Notes: generated by a model from the letters alone, not told the origin. A stretch of DNA of 9,680 nt from Bacteroidota bacterium (GCA_016866415.1 VGML01000071.1:1-9680), one strand, 5' to 3'; shown: positions 1 to 7,783, counted from the first letter of the stretch. Translations and numbers: made by a program.

Positions 1-1337
1 ACAAAAAATATGATCAATGTGCGATTGTAGATGCAAATTTCGCTGCCTGTATTCAAAGACACGCTTTCACATGGGACGACCATTCCGAATTCAAAGGAAA
101 GGGACTTGAAGAACGAAATCCTCCAAAAATTGAGCTCAAAAAGAACCAAAAAAAGTTTAATGTGGTCATTTTTATCTTTGAATCGGTGCGAAAAAGAAGC
201 CTTCAGATATACGGAAATAAGAATGAAACGACGCCGAATTTTGCAAAAATGCAACAGGATTTTCCCGAGAATTTTTTTGTCTTCAGACAACCTATTTCCG
301 TTTCTTCAACCACGATGCTGGCAGTTCCAGCAATTTTAACGGGTATCGGACCTTATCAAGACAAAAATGTTCTTTATTCGCAACCATTATTATGGGAATA
401 CGCAAAAATCTTTGATTACAAATCGTTTTTTCTTTCCTCTCATACATTGAAATGGTATAAATTCAACGAATTCTACAAAAAAGAAAAACTAGATGTTTGG
501 TGGAACAAGGACAATTCGGGCCTCCCCTACTTTAACGACTTGGGCATAAAAGATGAGTTGACAATAAAAAAACTAAATCGAACTATTTCAAAATTTTCGG
601 ATGAACCATTATTCGGAGTCGTTCAATTGAATACAACGCATTATCCGTATGAAGTTCCTGAAAAATACAAGATATGGAATAGCTCATTCAGCGGAAGTTA
701 TGACAACGCTGTTCGCTATCAAGACGCAATGATCGGAGATTTTTTCAACCATCTTAAAAAGGAAGGATTACTCGAAAATACAATTGTTCTCTTCGCATCC
801 GATCACGGTGAGTCACTAGCTGAACATCACAACATAGGTCACGTGGAAAGCAATTATACAGAAACAATTAGCATTCCGCTTTTGGCTTACATTCCCGATG
901 GAATTATTTCGAGTGATGAAAAAAACCAATTAAAAAAGAACCTTCATCGACTAACCTCCAACATTGATATTGCGCCGACAATCCTTGATATATTAAATCT
1001 GGAAAAGGAATCAAAACTAAAAATGTATCAATCCAATTTCACAGGATACAGTTTATTGAAACCAATTCCTAGGGATCGAATGATTATCTCACTAAATAAT
1101 AACCAAGTTGCGAGTTTCAATACCGGTCTTTCCGTTTGCAGTGAAGATTGGCATTATTTATTCCGAACGAATTTAGTTCCCAATAAGGAAGAATTTTATT
1201 ATTGGAAAAAAGATGTCGGAGAATTGAATGATCGACAGAAAACGCTATCTCAGAAAAAAAGAAACTCGATTTTGAAACACGTTGAAAAGTATCCGGTTTG
1301 TGATAAGTTGATTGGGAAAATTAGGAGAGTCAATTAA
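1..1337 (+). CDS. Alkaline phosphatase/sulfatase-superfamily protein, likely membrane phospho-transferase or hydrolase (5' partial)
   Basis: This is the C-terminal catalytic part of a metal-dependent enzyme of the alkaline phosphatase/sulfatase superfamily. The frame is open from base 3 to the TAA at 1335-1337 (444 visible residues), so the gene starts upstream of the window. The GTG at 162 lies inside the first core beta strand (NVVIFIFESVR) and is a poor start. Visible motifs are the metal-binding Glu (codon 180-182) in FESVR, the segment SVSSTTMLAVPAILTG that should carry a Ser/Thr nucleophile, DHGES (from 801) followed by a His-rich stretch and IPLL, and DIAPTILDIL near the end. The Cys/Ser-x-Pro-x-Arg signature of formylglycine sulfatases is absent. 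A Glu ligand with a Thr/Ser nucleophile is typical of EptA/LtaS-type phosphoethanolamine or phosphoglycerol transferases. Those usually have N-terminal membrane helices, which here would lie off-window. The family is clear but the substrate is not. The gene converges with the PhoD-like gene. Confidence 0.85.
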   Translation, partial: KKYDQCAIVDANFAACIQRHAFTWDDHSEFKGKGLEERNPPKIELKKNQKKFNVVIFIFESVRKRSLQIYGNKNETTPNFAKMQQDFPENFFVFRQPISVSSTTMLAVPAILTGIGPYQDKNVLYSQPLLWEYAKIFDYKSFFLSSHTLKWYKFNEFYKKEKLDVWWNKDNSGLPYFNDLGIKDELTIKKLNRTISKFSDEPLFGVVQLNTTHYPYEVPEKYKIWNSSFSGSYDNAVRYQDAMIGDFFNHLKKEGLLENTIVLFASDHGESLAEHHNIGHVESNYTETISIPLLAYIPDGIISSDEKNQLKKNLHRLTSNIDIAPTILDILNLEKESKLKMYQSNFTGYSLLKPIPRDRMIISLNNNQVASFNTGLSVCSEDWHYLFRTNLVPNKEEFYYWKKDVGELNDRQKTLSQKKRNSILKHVEKYPVCDKLIGKIRRVN

Positions 1338-1376
1338 GATTAAAGTTGCGCTCATTTAATTAGTTCTTCAACTCTC
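1325..1376. repeat. Imperfect inverted repeat at convergent gene ends
   Basis: GAGAGT (1325-1330) is complementary to ACTCTC (1371-1376), and AATTAA (1332-1337) to TTAATT (1356-1361). Together they give 12 paired bases with an asymmetric bulge (1 versus 9 bases) and an 18-base loop. The repeat spans the stop codons of both converging genes, where a bidirectional terminator would be expected. It is AT-rich and has no clear T tract, so a terminator role is only a guess. Confidence 0.3.
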
Positions 1377-2376
1377 TCAAATCCAGAACATGATTAATAC
1401 TCAATTGATTATCTCGATCAATGATTTTTAACGAAACTTTCTTTCGGGTCAAATTAAAATCAAGCAAGCCAAAATGATTTTCCATAACTGGTCCGGCAAT
1501 TCGATTTTTATTCGGTGTCGCAAAATGCCAAGATTGAGTCAAACCACTTGCCGTTAAATCATATATTGGATAAGTGAGCTGATTTTCCATTTTCGACAGT
1601 TCAGCATAATGAACATCACCCGAAATAAAGAAAACGCCGTTTGCCTTTGTTTTTTGGAGCAGAGCAAGCATTTTTTCCTGTTCTTTGGGGAAATTTGCCC
1701 ACGATTCATAACCGTTGTAAGAAATTCCGAATTGCGTTGAAGAGCAAATGATTCGAACATCCGCTTTTTTCTGAAGTTCGTTTTCAAGCCAAACCCATTG
1801 TTCATAGCCAAGAATCGTTGAATCCAAATTCGTTTGTGGAATGTAAAGCATGTCGTAATTGAAAATGGAATCCTTTGACATTTCTTTGCTAAAACGAGCA
1901 AGGTTGGATCGGAAAGTTCGCGTATCCAAAAGAATAATTTGAATTCTCTTACACTTTTTTCGAATTAAATAGGAGATGTAAATTCCATCGTGCTTGTATC
2001 GCTCTGAATTTTTCGGCTCTTCAAAAAAATCCAAGAATATTTCCTTTGACTCTTTTTTGAGCGGATAATATTTTCCAGCATCATCCTCTCCGAAATCGTG
2101 ATCGTCCCAAGTTGCGAGAATTTTTGTTGCGGATTTTATTTTTTGAAAAGATGAATTCGCCTTCAATTTAGCATATTCTTTTCGCATTATGGAAGTATCG
2201 CGCGTATCCAAATAGATATTGTCCCCGAGAAATATGAAATAATCAGGTTTTTTCAACGCTGCGTTTTCCAATATCGATAAAGACTTATCCTGATGTCCGC
2301 ACGAACCAAATGCAATTTTCAGATCCTGTGACCAGGAAATAGAGAAAAAAAACAAAAAATAGATTAGATTTCTCAT
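1360..2376 (-). CDS. PhoD-like metallophosphatase, exported
   Basis: This is a 338-residue phosphoesterase of the alkaline phosphatase D (PhoD-like) family, expected to hydrolyse phosphomonoesters or diesters with bound metal ions outside the cytoplasm. Residues 1-17 form a short signal peptide (Met-Arg, a hydrophobic core, then SWSQ). No lipobox Cys is present. Family motifs appear in order: FGSC (23-26), LGDNIY (50-55), TWDDHDFG (89-96), LDTRTFR (150-156) and SGDVHYAELS (252-261). These supply the expected Asp, Asn and His metal ligands. I chose the ATG at 2376 rather than the in-frame GTG at 2400 because it sits directly before the signal peptide. The protein is shorter than Bacillus-type PhoD and seems to lack the extra N-terminal domain of those enzymes. 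It is divergent from comM and convergent with the sulfatase-superfamily gene. The family is secure; the substrate is unknown. Confidence 0.9.
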   Translation of the reverse strand: MRNLIYFLFFFSISWSQDLKIAFGSCGHQDKSLSILENAALKKPDYFIFLGDNIYLDTRDTSIMRKEYAKLKANSSFQKIKSATKILATWDDHDFGEDDAGKYYPLKKESKEIFLDFFEEPKNSERYKHDGIYISYLIRKKCKRIQIILLDTRTFRSNLARFSKEMSKDSIFNYDMLYIPQTNLDSTILGYEQWVWLENELQKKADVRIICSSTQFGISYNGYESWANFPKEQEKMLALLQKTKANGVFFISGDVHYAELSKMENQLTYPIYDLTASGLTQSWHFATPNKNRIAGPVMENHFGLLDFNLTRKKVSLKIIDRDNQLSINHVLDLRELKN

Positions 2377-2445
2377 CTTGATGTTGTGAAAGTAACGCAC
2401 TTTTTGATTAACTTAAAGAAAATAACCTTAAAAATTTACAAACTT
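2377..2445. promoter_or_regulatory. Divergent intergenic region, presumed promoters of the PhoD-like gene and comM
   Basis: These 69 bases separate two divergent start codons, so they must hold or overlap the 5' signals of both genes unless transcription starts further away. Toward comM there is TTTG (2403-2406), a 16-base spacer and TAACCTTA (2423-2430). This only loosely resembles the Bacteroidota TTTG / TAnnTTTG promoter (four of six fixed positions in the -7 box). The minus strand shows only a similarly weak match. No Shine-Dalgarno sequence precedes either ATG. The role rests mainly on gene arrangement. Confidence 0.35.
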
Positions 2446-3990
2446 ATGTTAGTCAAAACGTATTCAAGCACGGTATTCGGAATCAACGCTACCACCATTA
2501 CAATCGAAGTCAATTTAGGAATTGGAATCAACTTTTATTTAGTCGGTTTGCCCGATAGCGCAGTAAAAGAGAGTCAGCAACGTATCAAAGCCGCCTTTAA
2601 AAATAATGACTTAAAATTCCCAGGAAGAGAAATTACGGTAAACATGGCTCCAGCTGATATTCGAAAAGAAGGTTCTGTTTTTGATTTACCCATTGCAATC
2701 GGTATTTTGGCGGTAAGCGAGCAGGTCAAAACCGATTTTTTGGATAAATATCTTCTGATTGGAGAGCTTTCACTCGATGGTTCCATTCAACCAACCAAAG
2801 GAATTCTGCCCATTGCCATTCAAGCAAAAAAAGAAGGTTACAAAGGAATCATCGTTCCGAAAGCAAATGCAGCCGAAGCAGCAGTCGTTCATGACCTAGA
2901 AGTCTATGGCGCTGAAAACATCTTGGAAGTCGTTTCCTTTTTGAATTCACAAGAAACAACCCTCCAAGTCGAAAAAATTGATGTCATTAATCAATTTGAG
3001 CGGATGATTGAAACATTTGATGTTGACTTCAAAGATGTTAAAGGTCAACTTAACATCAAGCGCGCGTTCGAAATAGCTGCTTCGGGCGGTCATAACGTAA
3101 TTCTCATTGGTCCTCCTGGCGCTGGAAAATCGATGTTAGCAAAACGTCTTTCAACCATACTTCCACCGATGAGTTTGGAGGAGGCTCTAGAAACGACAAA
3201 AATTCACAGTGTTGCCGGAAAAGTAAAAGGTGAAATTGGTTTGATTACGCAACGACCTTTTCGAAAACCACATCATACGGTGTCTGACGTCGGCTTAATT
3301 GGTGGAGGAAGTTATCCACAGCCCGGAGAAATATCACTTGCTCACAATGGAGTTTTATTTCTAGATGAATTACCCGAATACAAACGTCAAGTGCTCGAAG
3401 TGCTTCGCCAACCATTGGAAGATCGAACGGTGAATATATCAAGAGCCCGATTTTCAGTTGATTACCCTGCCGGATTTATGCTAGTTGCCGCTATGAATCC
3501 CTGTCCGTGTGGCTATTTCAACCATCCCGAAAAAGACTGTGTTTGTTCACCAGGAACTGTTCAGCGCTATTTGAATAAAATCTCTGGGCCGCTATTGGAT
3601 CGAATTGATATTCACATTGAAGTAACCCCGGTTTCATATGAAGAACTAACAAATTCAGTTCCTTCAGAAGGAAGCATCGAAATTCGAAAAAGAGTTGAAT
3701 CAGCTAGAAACATTCAAAAAACAAGATATAAAAACAGGATTGGAATGCATTGCAATGCGCAAATGACCAAAAATGAATTTGATATACATTGTAAATTGGA
3801 CGAATCAGGAAATCAAATTTTAAAAAAGGCAATGGATTCAATGGGGTTGTCCGCAAGAGCTTACGATCGTATATTAAAAGTTGCAAGAACCATTGCTGAT
3901 TTGGATGAATCAAAAACAATTGAAGCTCCGCATTTGGCTGAAGCGATTCAATATAGAAGCTTGGATAAAAACAATTGGAGCTTGAATTAA
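2446..3990 (+). CDS. comM: ComM/YifB family AAA+ ATPase (Mg-chelatase-like)
   Basis: This is a 514-residue cytoplasmic AAA+ ATPase of the YifB/ComM family. ComM is known in other bacteria as a hexameric branch-migration helicase that helps integrate incoming DNA during natural transformation. The N-terminal ChlI-like domain (about 1-190, a Lon-protease-like fold) begins with the family-typical MLVKTYSSTVFG and contains VGLPDSAVKES and a GELSLDG segment. The Mg-chelatase-type AAA+ core has Walker A GPPGAGKS (222-229), Walker B LFLDE (about 304-308), four cysteines in CPCG and DCVC (353, 355, 365, 367), SPGTVQRY, and the sensor-like LLDRIDIH. The C-terminal region has SARAYDRILKVARTIADL, typical of the family. 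The length is normal and no key residue is missing. I chose the ATG at 2446 because the in-frame GTG at 2386 would add 20 residues absent from the family start and would overlap the leader of the divergent gene. Confidence 0.95.
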   Translation: MLVKTYSSTVFGINATTITIEVNLGIGINFYLVGLPDSAVKESQQRIKAAFKNNDLKFPGREITVNMAPADIRKEGSVFDLPIAIGILAVSEQVKTDFLDKYLLIGELSLDGSIQPTKGILPIAIQAKKEGYKGIIVPKANAAEAAVVHDLEVYGAENILEVVSFLNSQETTLQVEKIDVINQFERMIETFDVDFKDVKGQLNIKRAFEIAASGGHNVILIGPPGAGKSMLAKRLSTILPPMSLEEALETTKIHSVAGKVKGEIGLITQRPFRKPHHTVSDVGLIGGGSYPQPGEISLAHNGVLFLDELPEYKRQVLEVLRQPLEDRTVNISRARFSVDYPAGFMLVAAMNPCPCGYFNHPEKDCVCSPGTVQRYLNKISGPLLDRIDIHIEVTPVSYEELTNSVPSEGSIEIRKRVESARNIQKTRYKNRIGMHCNAQMTKNEFDIHCKLDESGNQILKKAMDSMGLSARAYDRILKVARTIADLDESKTIEAPHLAEAIQYRSLDKNNWSLN

Positions 3991-4034
3991 CCCATTTTAA
4001 AAAAATCAGTAATTTCAACGCAAAATCGAATATT
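3991..4034 (+). promoter_or_regulatory. Short leader of the secreted hydrolase gene, possible promoter
   Basis: This 44-base gap between comM and the hydrolase contains TAATTTCA (4010-4017), which matches four of six fixed positions of the Bacteroidota TAnnTTTG box and lies 17 bases before the ATG. The nearest upstream TTG (3982-3984) is 25 bases away, slightly far for a -33 element. No Shine-Dalgarno sequence or terminator is visible, so read-through from comM is equally possible. Confidence 0.2.
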
Positions 4035-5411
4035 ATGAAAAAATTTATTCTATTCAACTTTGTTTGCATTTACTTTTTATCAAACGCTCAATACCAAGTT
4101 GGTCATACTACTATAACCTTCAATGATCCTGCAAGAACAGGAGGCTTTGGCTCTGGAGGAGGAGCCGGTCGACAAATACAAACAGAGATTTATTATCCCG
4201 CAACTACAGCGGGTGATAATGTGGCAGTAGCAACTGGTCCATTTCCTGTGATTACTTTTGGGCATGGTTTCGCTATGTCTTGGGATGCTTACACGAATAT
4301 CTGGCAACATTATGTTAATCGTGGATATATTTTAGCTTTTCCTCGAACGGAAGGTGGATTAATTCCAGGACCTAGCCATGGCGATTTTGGAACAGATTTA
4401 AAGCAAGTTTCAGATAAAATCCTTGCGCTAAACACAAACGCAAGTTCTATTTTCAATGGTAAAATTCTTCAAAAAGCAGCCATTATGGGACATTCCATGG
4501 GGGGAGGCGCAAGTTTTTTAGCTGCTACTAATAACGCCAATATTGAAACCGTAATTGGATTAGCACCTGCAGAGACAAATCCATCTGCCATCTCAGCTGC
4601 ATCAAATGTCTCAGTTTCTGCATTAGTTTTTTCAGGTAGCGCGGATGGAGTAACACCTCCAGCAGATCATCACATCCCAATTTATCAAGGATTGTCAAGC
4701 ACATGCAAGAGTTTCGTTTCGATTACTGGTGGAGCGCATTGTTATTATGCCAACACAAACTTCAATTGTGATTTTGGTGAAAGTACCTCATCACCTAATA
4801 TTTCGATTACGCGTGCAGCTCAACAGACAGCGACTTACTCAATTCTTGATCCTTGGTTGGATTTTAAATTGAAAGGGATTTGTAATGCTTACTCGGCGTT
4901 CATGTTAGCTATCGGCTCACAGCCAGGAACAGTAAATGAAACGATTTGTCCGTCAGTTCCAACTGTTTCAATTTCAGCGAATGGTATGACACTTAACTCG
5001 ACTGCTGGTGGCACTCCGGTTGGTTACCAATGGTATTTAAACGGAACTTCGATTAATGGAGCTACATCAGCCACGTATCAAGCCACGCAAGATGGAGTAT
5101 ATTATTTGGAAGTCACATATGATTATGGATGTACGGTGAGCAACAACCAAACATTAGGATCTTCGGGTTTAAATGAATTGTTAATGCAAATCAAATTGTA
5201 CCCTAATCCAGTAAAAGATCATTTGTTCATAGAATCAAATATGCAAATTGTTAACGTTAATATATTGGATATCAATGGCAGACGAATAACTGAAAAAATT
5301 AATGGTTCATCTTTCGAATCGATTGATATTTCCAATTTGAAAAAAGGAATTTATCTTGTTGAAATTACTGATGGAGTAAATAGTATCACTAAACGCTTTA
5401 TCAAAGAATAA
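4035..5411 (+). CDS. Secreted alpha/beta hydrolase (cutinase/PETase-like core) with Ig-like domain and T9SS sorting tail
   Basis: This is a 458-residue exported esterase/lipase-like enzyme. Residues 1-19 are a signal peptide ending SNAQ. The catalytic domain (about 20-300) has FGHGF (75-79; Phe79 in the oxyanion position), nucleophile elbow GHSMGGG (Ser154), the acid in SGSADG (Asp204) and the base in GGAH (His235). These spacings closely follow bacterial cutinase/PET-hydrolase enzymes. By my recall-based alignment, the PETase Trp185 position is Ala179 and the Cys203-Cys239 disulfide is missing; other cysteines (224, 236, 245) are present. An Ig-like module (about 309-378, with YQWYLNG and DGVYYLEVT) leads to a type A T9SS sorting domain (about 386-458, YPNP at 389-392, ending KRFIKE). 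The protein is therefore expected outside the cell or on its surface. The ATG at 4035 fits the signal peptide; the frame extends to 3975 inside comM. The substrate is unknown: polyester, lipid, chlorophyll-like ester or other. A TonB receptor follows 36 bases later. Confidence 0.88.
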   Translation: MKKFILFNFVCIYFLSNAQYQVGHTTITFNDPARTGGFGSGGGAGRQIQTEIYYPATTAGDNVAVATGPFPVITFGHGFAMSWDAYTNIWQHYVNRGYILAFPRTEGGLIPGPSHGDFGTDLKQVSDKILALNTNASSIFNGKILQKAAIMGHSMGGGASFLAATNNANIETVIGLAPAETNPSAISAASNVSVSALVFSGSADGVTPPADHHIPIYQGLSSTCKSFVSITGGAHCYYANTNFNCDFGESTSSPNISITRAAQQTATYSILDPWLDFKLKGICNAYSAFMLAIGSQPGTVNETICPSVPTVSISANGMTLNSTAGGTPVGYQWYLNGTSINGATSATYQATQDGVYYLEVTYDYGCTVSNNQTLGSSGLNELLMQIKLYPNPVKDHLFIESNMQIVNVNILDINGRRITEKINGSSFESIDISNLKKGIYLVEITDGVNSITKRFIKE

Positions 5412-5424
5412 TTTCGTAATTTCG
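5409..5424 (+). repeat. Tandem octamer TAATTTCG x2, possible -7 promoter box
   Basis: TAATTTCG occurs twice head to tail (5409-5416 and 5417-5424), starting inside the hydrolase stop codon. Each copy matches five of six fixed positions of the Bacteroidota TAnnTTTG -7 box. No good TTTG element lies at the matching upstream distance. The repeat itself is certain; a promoter for the receptor gene is only possible. Confidence 0.4.
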
Positions 5425-5440
5425 GCAGAGCAATTTTGCC
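5424..5440 (+). terminator. Small hairpin between hydrolase and TonB receptor, possible weak terminator or attenuator
   Basis: GGCAGAG (5424-5430) can pair with TTTTGCC (5434-5440) across the three-base loop CAA. The stem has seven pairs, two of them G-U, and is followed by TTATTTC. This resembles a weak intrinsic terminator ending 7 bases before the receptor ATG. It could separate the two genes or reduce read-through. The stem is short and the T tract is broken, so the call is tentative. Confidence 0.25.
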
Positions 5441-5447
5441 TTATTTC

Positions 5448-7781
5448 ATGAAAAACATTTTTACAATCTTATTTTTCGGATTCTTCATTGGGCTCGGATT
5501 TTCTCAAGAATATTCGATTCGCGGTTTCGTTTACGACAAATCGAATGGAGAACCGGTCAGCGACATTAAAGTAAAGTTACTTCGAGCGGACAGTACAATT
5601 GCCGCGCAAGCAATGACTAACATCAGTGGTTTCTTTGCTATTCCAAAACTTTCGAAAGCAAAGTATATTTTAAAAATCGATGATTTCAAATACGCCCTTA
5701 CCTATTTAACTGTTGAGTTGGTGGAAAAAAAATACATCAATGACGTTCGTTTTGACCTTTCTGTTCCTGATAAGTCGGTTGAATTGGGAACCATAACCAT
5801 TACTGCCAAGAAGGAGAAAACTCAAATCGATAACGGAAAAATTACACTCGGCAAAAAGGAACTAGAGAAAATCCCCAGCTATGGTGCTGAAAATGATATC
5901 GTAGGAGGTATTTCTATTACGCCTGGTGTGATTACTACGGGAGACCAGGGTGGACAATTGTATGTTCGAGGTGGGACACCAATTCAAAACAAGATTTTAT
6001 TAGATGGTATGACCATTTACAGTCCATTTCACTCAATTGGATTTTTCTCGGTATTTGAAACGGAATTGGTTAAAAGCATGGATATTTATACTGGAGGTTT
6101 TGATTCCCGTTATGGAGGAAGAATTTCATCCGTTATGGACATCACATATCGCGATGGAAACAAGCAAAAATTTGGAGGTAAAGTTTCAGCATCACCATTC
6201 CTGGCCAAATTAGTTTTGGAAGGTCCCATCGGTAAAAAGAAAGGAGATGAGCCAAGGTCTGGTTCCTACATTTTTTCTGTTAAACATAGTTTATTGGATT
6301 ATACCTCTAAAAGCCTTTACCCAAAAGTAAATGAAGGAAATGGTCTGCCGTTTAACTTTACCGATTTATATGGTAAAATAACATTTAGTGCAGATGGTGG
6401 TTCGAAATTTAGTGCATTTGGATTTCACAACCAAGATTCAGTCAATTACGATGTTGCTAATTTAAGTTGGCAAGCTTCAGGAGGCGGTGTGAATTTCCTA
6501 TTGGTTCCCAGCGGTTCACCTATTTTCATCCGCGGGCACGTGAATGGAAGTAATTATCAAACATCGTTTACCGAAGTTGAACAACAACCAAGATTTTCTA
6601 AAATTGGTGGGTTTGATTTAGGTTTTGATTTCTCTTACTTCTTGAAAAATGAAGGAGAAATGAATTACGGTTTCAATTTGAGTGGATTCAATACACAATT
6701 CGTAACATACAACGAAGCAAAAACTAAAATTGAAGCAGAAAATTTTACAACAGAAATTGGTGCCTATTACAACTACAGAAAAGTTACCAGAAGATGGGTT
6801 TTCCAAATAGGAATACGTGGTCAATTATACGCCTCTCTTGCCACTTTTTCGCCTGAACCAAGACTAGGTTTGAAATACAATGCATCTGAAAATCTAAGAT
6901 TTAAGTTCTCAGGAGGACGATATTCACAAAATTTCACCTCAGCTTCTTCAGATAAGGATGTCGTAAATCTATTCAATGGTTTGTTATCAGCCCCAACGAA
7001 TGTTCAAGAGCAATTTATCAATGAATTCAACATTGCAAAACAAACAAAAAATGGACTTCAATATGCGTGGCACGCGATACTCGGTGCTGAATACGATTTA
7101 GGAAAAAGTATAACATTAACTTTGGAAGGTTACTACAAATATTTCTCCCAGTTAAGCAACATTAACCAAAACAAATTGTACAACGATATCGCCCAATTTG
7201 ACAACATCGATGACGTTTTCAAAAAGGATTTCATCATTGAGTCAGGGCAATCTTTTGGATTTGATGTTTTGGCAAAATACAACAAAGACAGATTGTTTTT
7301 ATGGGGAGTATATTCCTACGGTTATAATACAAGATGGGATGGTTTCCAAAGTTATTTTCCTGTTTTTGACAGAAGACATAACATCAATTTAGTTGCCTCA
7401 TATGCGTTCGGAAAGAAAAAAGACATTGAAGCTAACATACGTTGGAATCTTGGATCTGGTTTACCATTTACACCGACTGCAGGAAACTACCAAGCGGAAA
7501 CATTTTCAAATGGATTAACTACAGATTACGTTACCAACAACCCAAGCACCATTTCTACAATTCTTGGAGGTTTCAACTCACAACGTTTACCTTCATATCA
7601 CCGATTAGACGTTACCATGAAAAAGCAATTTAACTTTAAAAACAAAGATGTTTTAGAACTTGTTGCGAGTGTTACGAATGCTTACAACAGAAACAACATT
7701 TTTTACGTCAACAGAACTACATCTAAGAAAATTTATCAATTCCCAATACTACCAAGTTTTGGGTTGAGTTATAAATTTTAA
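5448..7781 (+). CDS. TonB-dependent outer-membrane receptor with carboxypeptidase-regulatory-like N-terminal domain
   Basis: This 777-residue protein is an outer-membrane active transporter of the TonB-dependent receptor family. A signal peptide covers residues 1-20 (ending GLGFSQ). A carboxypeptidase-regulatory-like beta-sandwich follows (about 22-108; YSIRGFVYDKSNGEPV, TNISGFFAIPKL). Next is a TonB-box-like stretch ELGTITITAKK (112-122) and a plug domain (about 140-250) with GGQLYVRGG (from 168), ILLDGMTIY, TGGFDSRYGGRISSVMDI. The rest is a beta-barrel rich in alternating aromatic strands, ending with SFGLSYKF and its C-terminal Phe. I chose the ATG at 5448 because it starts the signal peptide; the TTG at 5436 adds four unneeded residues. 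No SusD-like lipoprotein is adjacent, and at about 780 residues the protein is shorter than typical SusC proteins (around 1000), so SusC is not the right name. The ligand is unknown. It follows the secreted hydrolase by 36 bases and precedes the DUF1015 gene by 2. Confidence 0.92.
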   Translation: MKNIFTILFFGFFIGLGFSQEYSIRGFVYDKSNGEPVSDIKVKLLRADSTIAAQAMTNISGFFAIPKLSKAKYILKIDDFKYALTYLTVELVEKKYINDVRFDLSVPDKSVELGTITITAKKEKTQIDNGKITLGKKELEKIPSYGAENDIVGGISITPGVITTGDQGGQLYVRGGTPIQNKILLDGMTIYSPFHSIGFFSVFETELVKSMDIYTGGFDSRYGGRISSVMDITYRDGNKQKFGGKVSASPFLAKLVLEGPIGKKKGDEPRSGSYIFSVKHSLLDYTSKSLYPKVNEGNGLPFNFTDLYGKITFSADGGSKFSAFGFHNQDSVNYDVANLSWQASGGGVNFLLVPSGSPIFIRGHVNGSNYQTSFTEVEQQPRFSKIGGFDLGFDFSYFLKNEGEMNYGFNLSGFNTQFVTYNEAKTKIEAENFTTEIGAYYNYRKVTRRWVFQIGIRGQLYASLATFSPEPRLGLKYNASENLRFKFSGGRYSQNFTSASSDKDVVNLFNGLLSAPTNVQEQFINEFNIAKQTKNGLQYAWHAILGAEYDLGKSITLTLEGYYKYFSQLSNINQNKLYNDIAQFDNIDDVFKKDFIIESGQSFGFDVLAKYNKDRLFLWGVYSYGYNTRWDGFQSYFPVFDRRHNINLVASYAFGKKKDIEANIRWNLGSGLPFTPTAGNYQAETFSNGLTTDYVTNNPSTISTILGGFNSQRLPSYHRLDVTMKKQFNFKNKDVLELVASVTNAYNRNNIFYVNRTTSKKIYQFPILPSFGLSYKF

Positions 7782-7783
7782 GT

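Noticed and set aside
162..164. GTG as start of the sulfatase-superfamily gene
   Set aside because: It falls within the conserved first core strand, and the same frame is open without a stop to the window edge.
31..339. 102-codon plus-strand open frame near the left edge
   Set aside because: It overlaps the conserved catalytic frame of the sulfatase-superfamily gene and its translation has no recognisable domain.
1554..1901. 115-codon minus-strand open frame inside the PhoD-like gene
   Set aside because: It is a shifted frame within a gene whose family motifs are intact in the other frame.
2377..2400. GTG start at 2400 for the PhoD-like gene
   Set aside because: It adds eight residues before a good signal peptide that begins at the ATG at 2376.
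2386..2445. GTG start at 2386 for comM
   Set aside because: The family normally starts at MLVKTY, and the extension would consume almost the whole divergent gap.
3704..4069. 121-codon minus-strand open frame across the comM end
   Set aside because: It is antisense to the conserved comM C-terminus and shows no recognisable domain or start context.
4035..5411. Calling the hydrolase a confirmed PET-degrading enzyme
   Set aside because: The triad spacing fits, but Trp185 and the active-site disulfide equivalents are missing, and activity cannot be read from sequence.
5448..7781. Naming the TonB receptor SusC or assigning a glycan or iron ligand
   Set aside because: There is no SusD neighbour, the length is below SusC norms, and no ligand-specific signature is visible.
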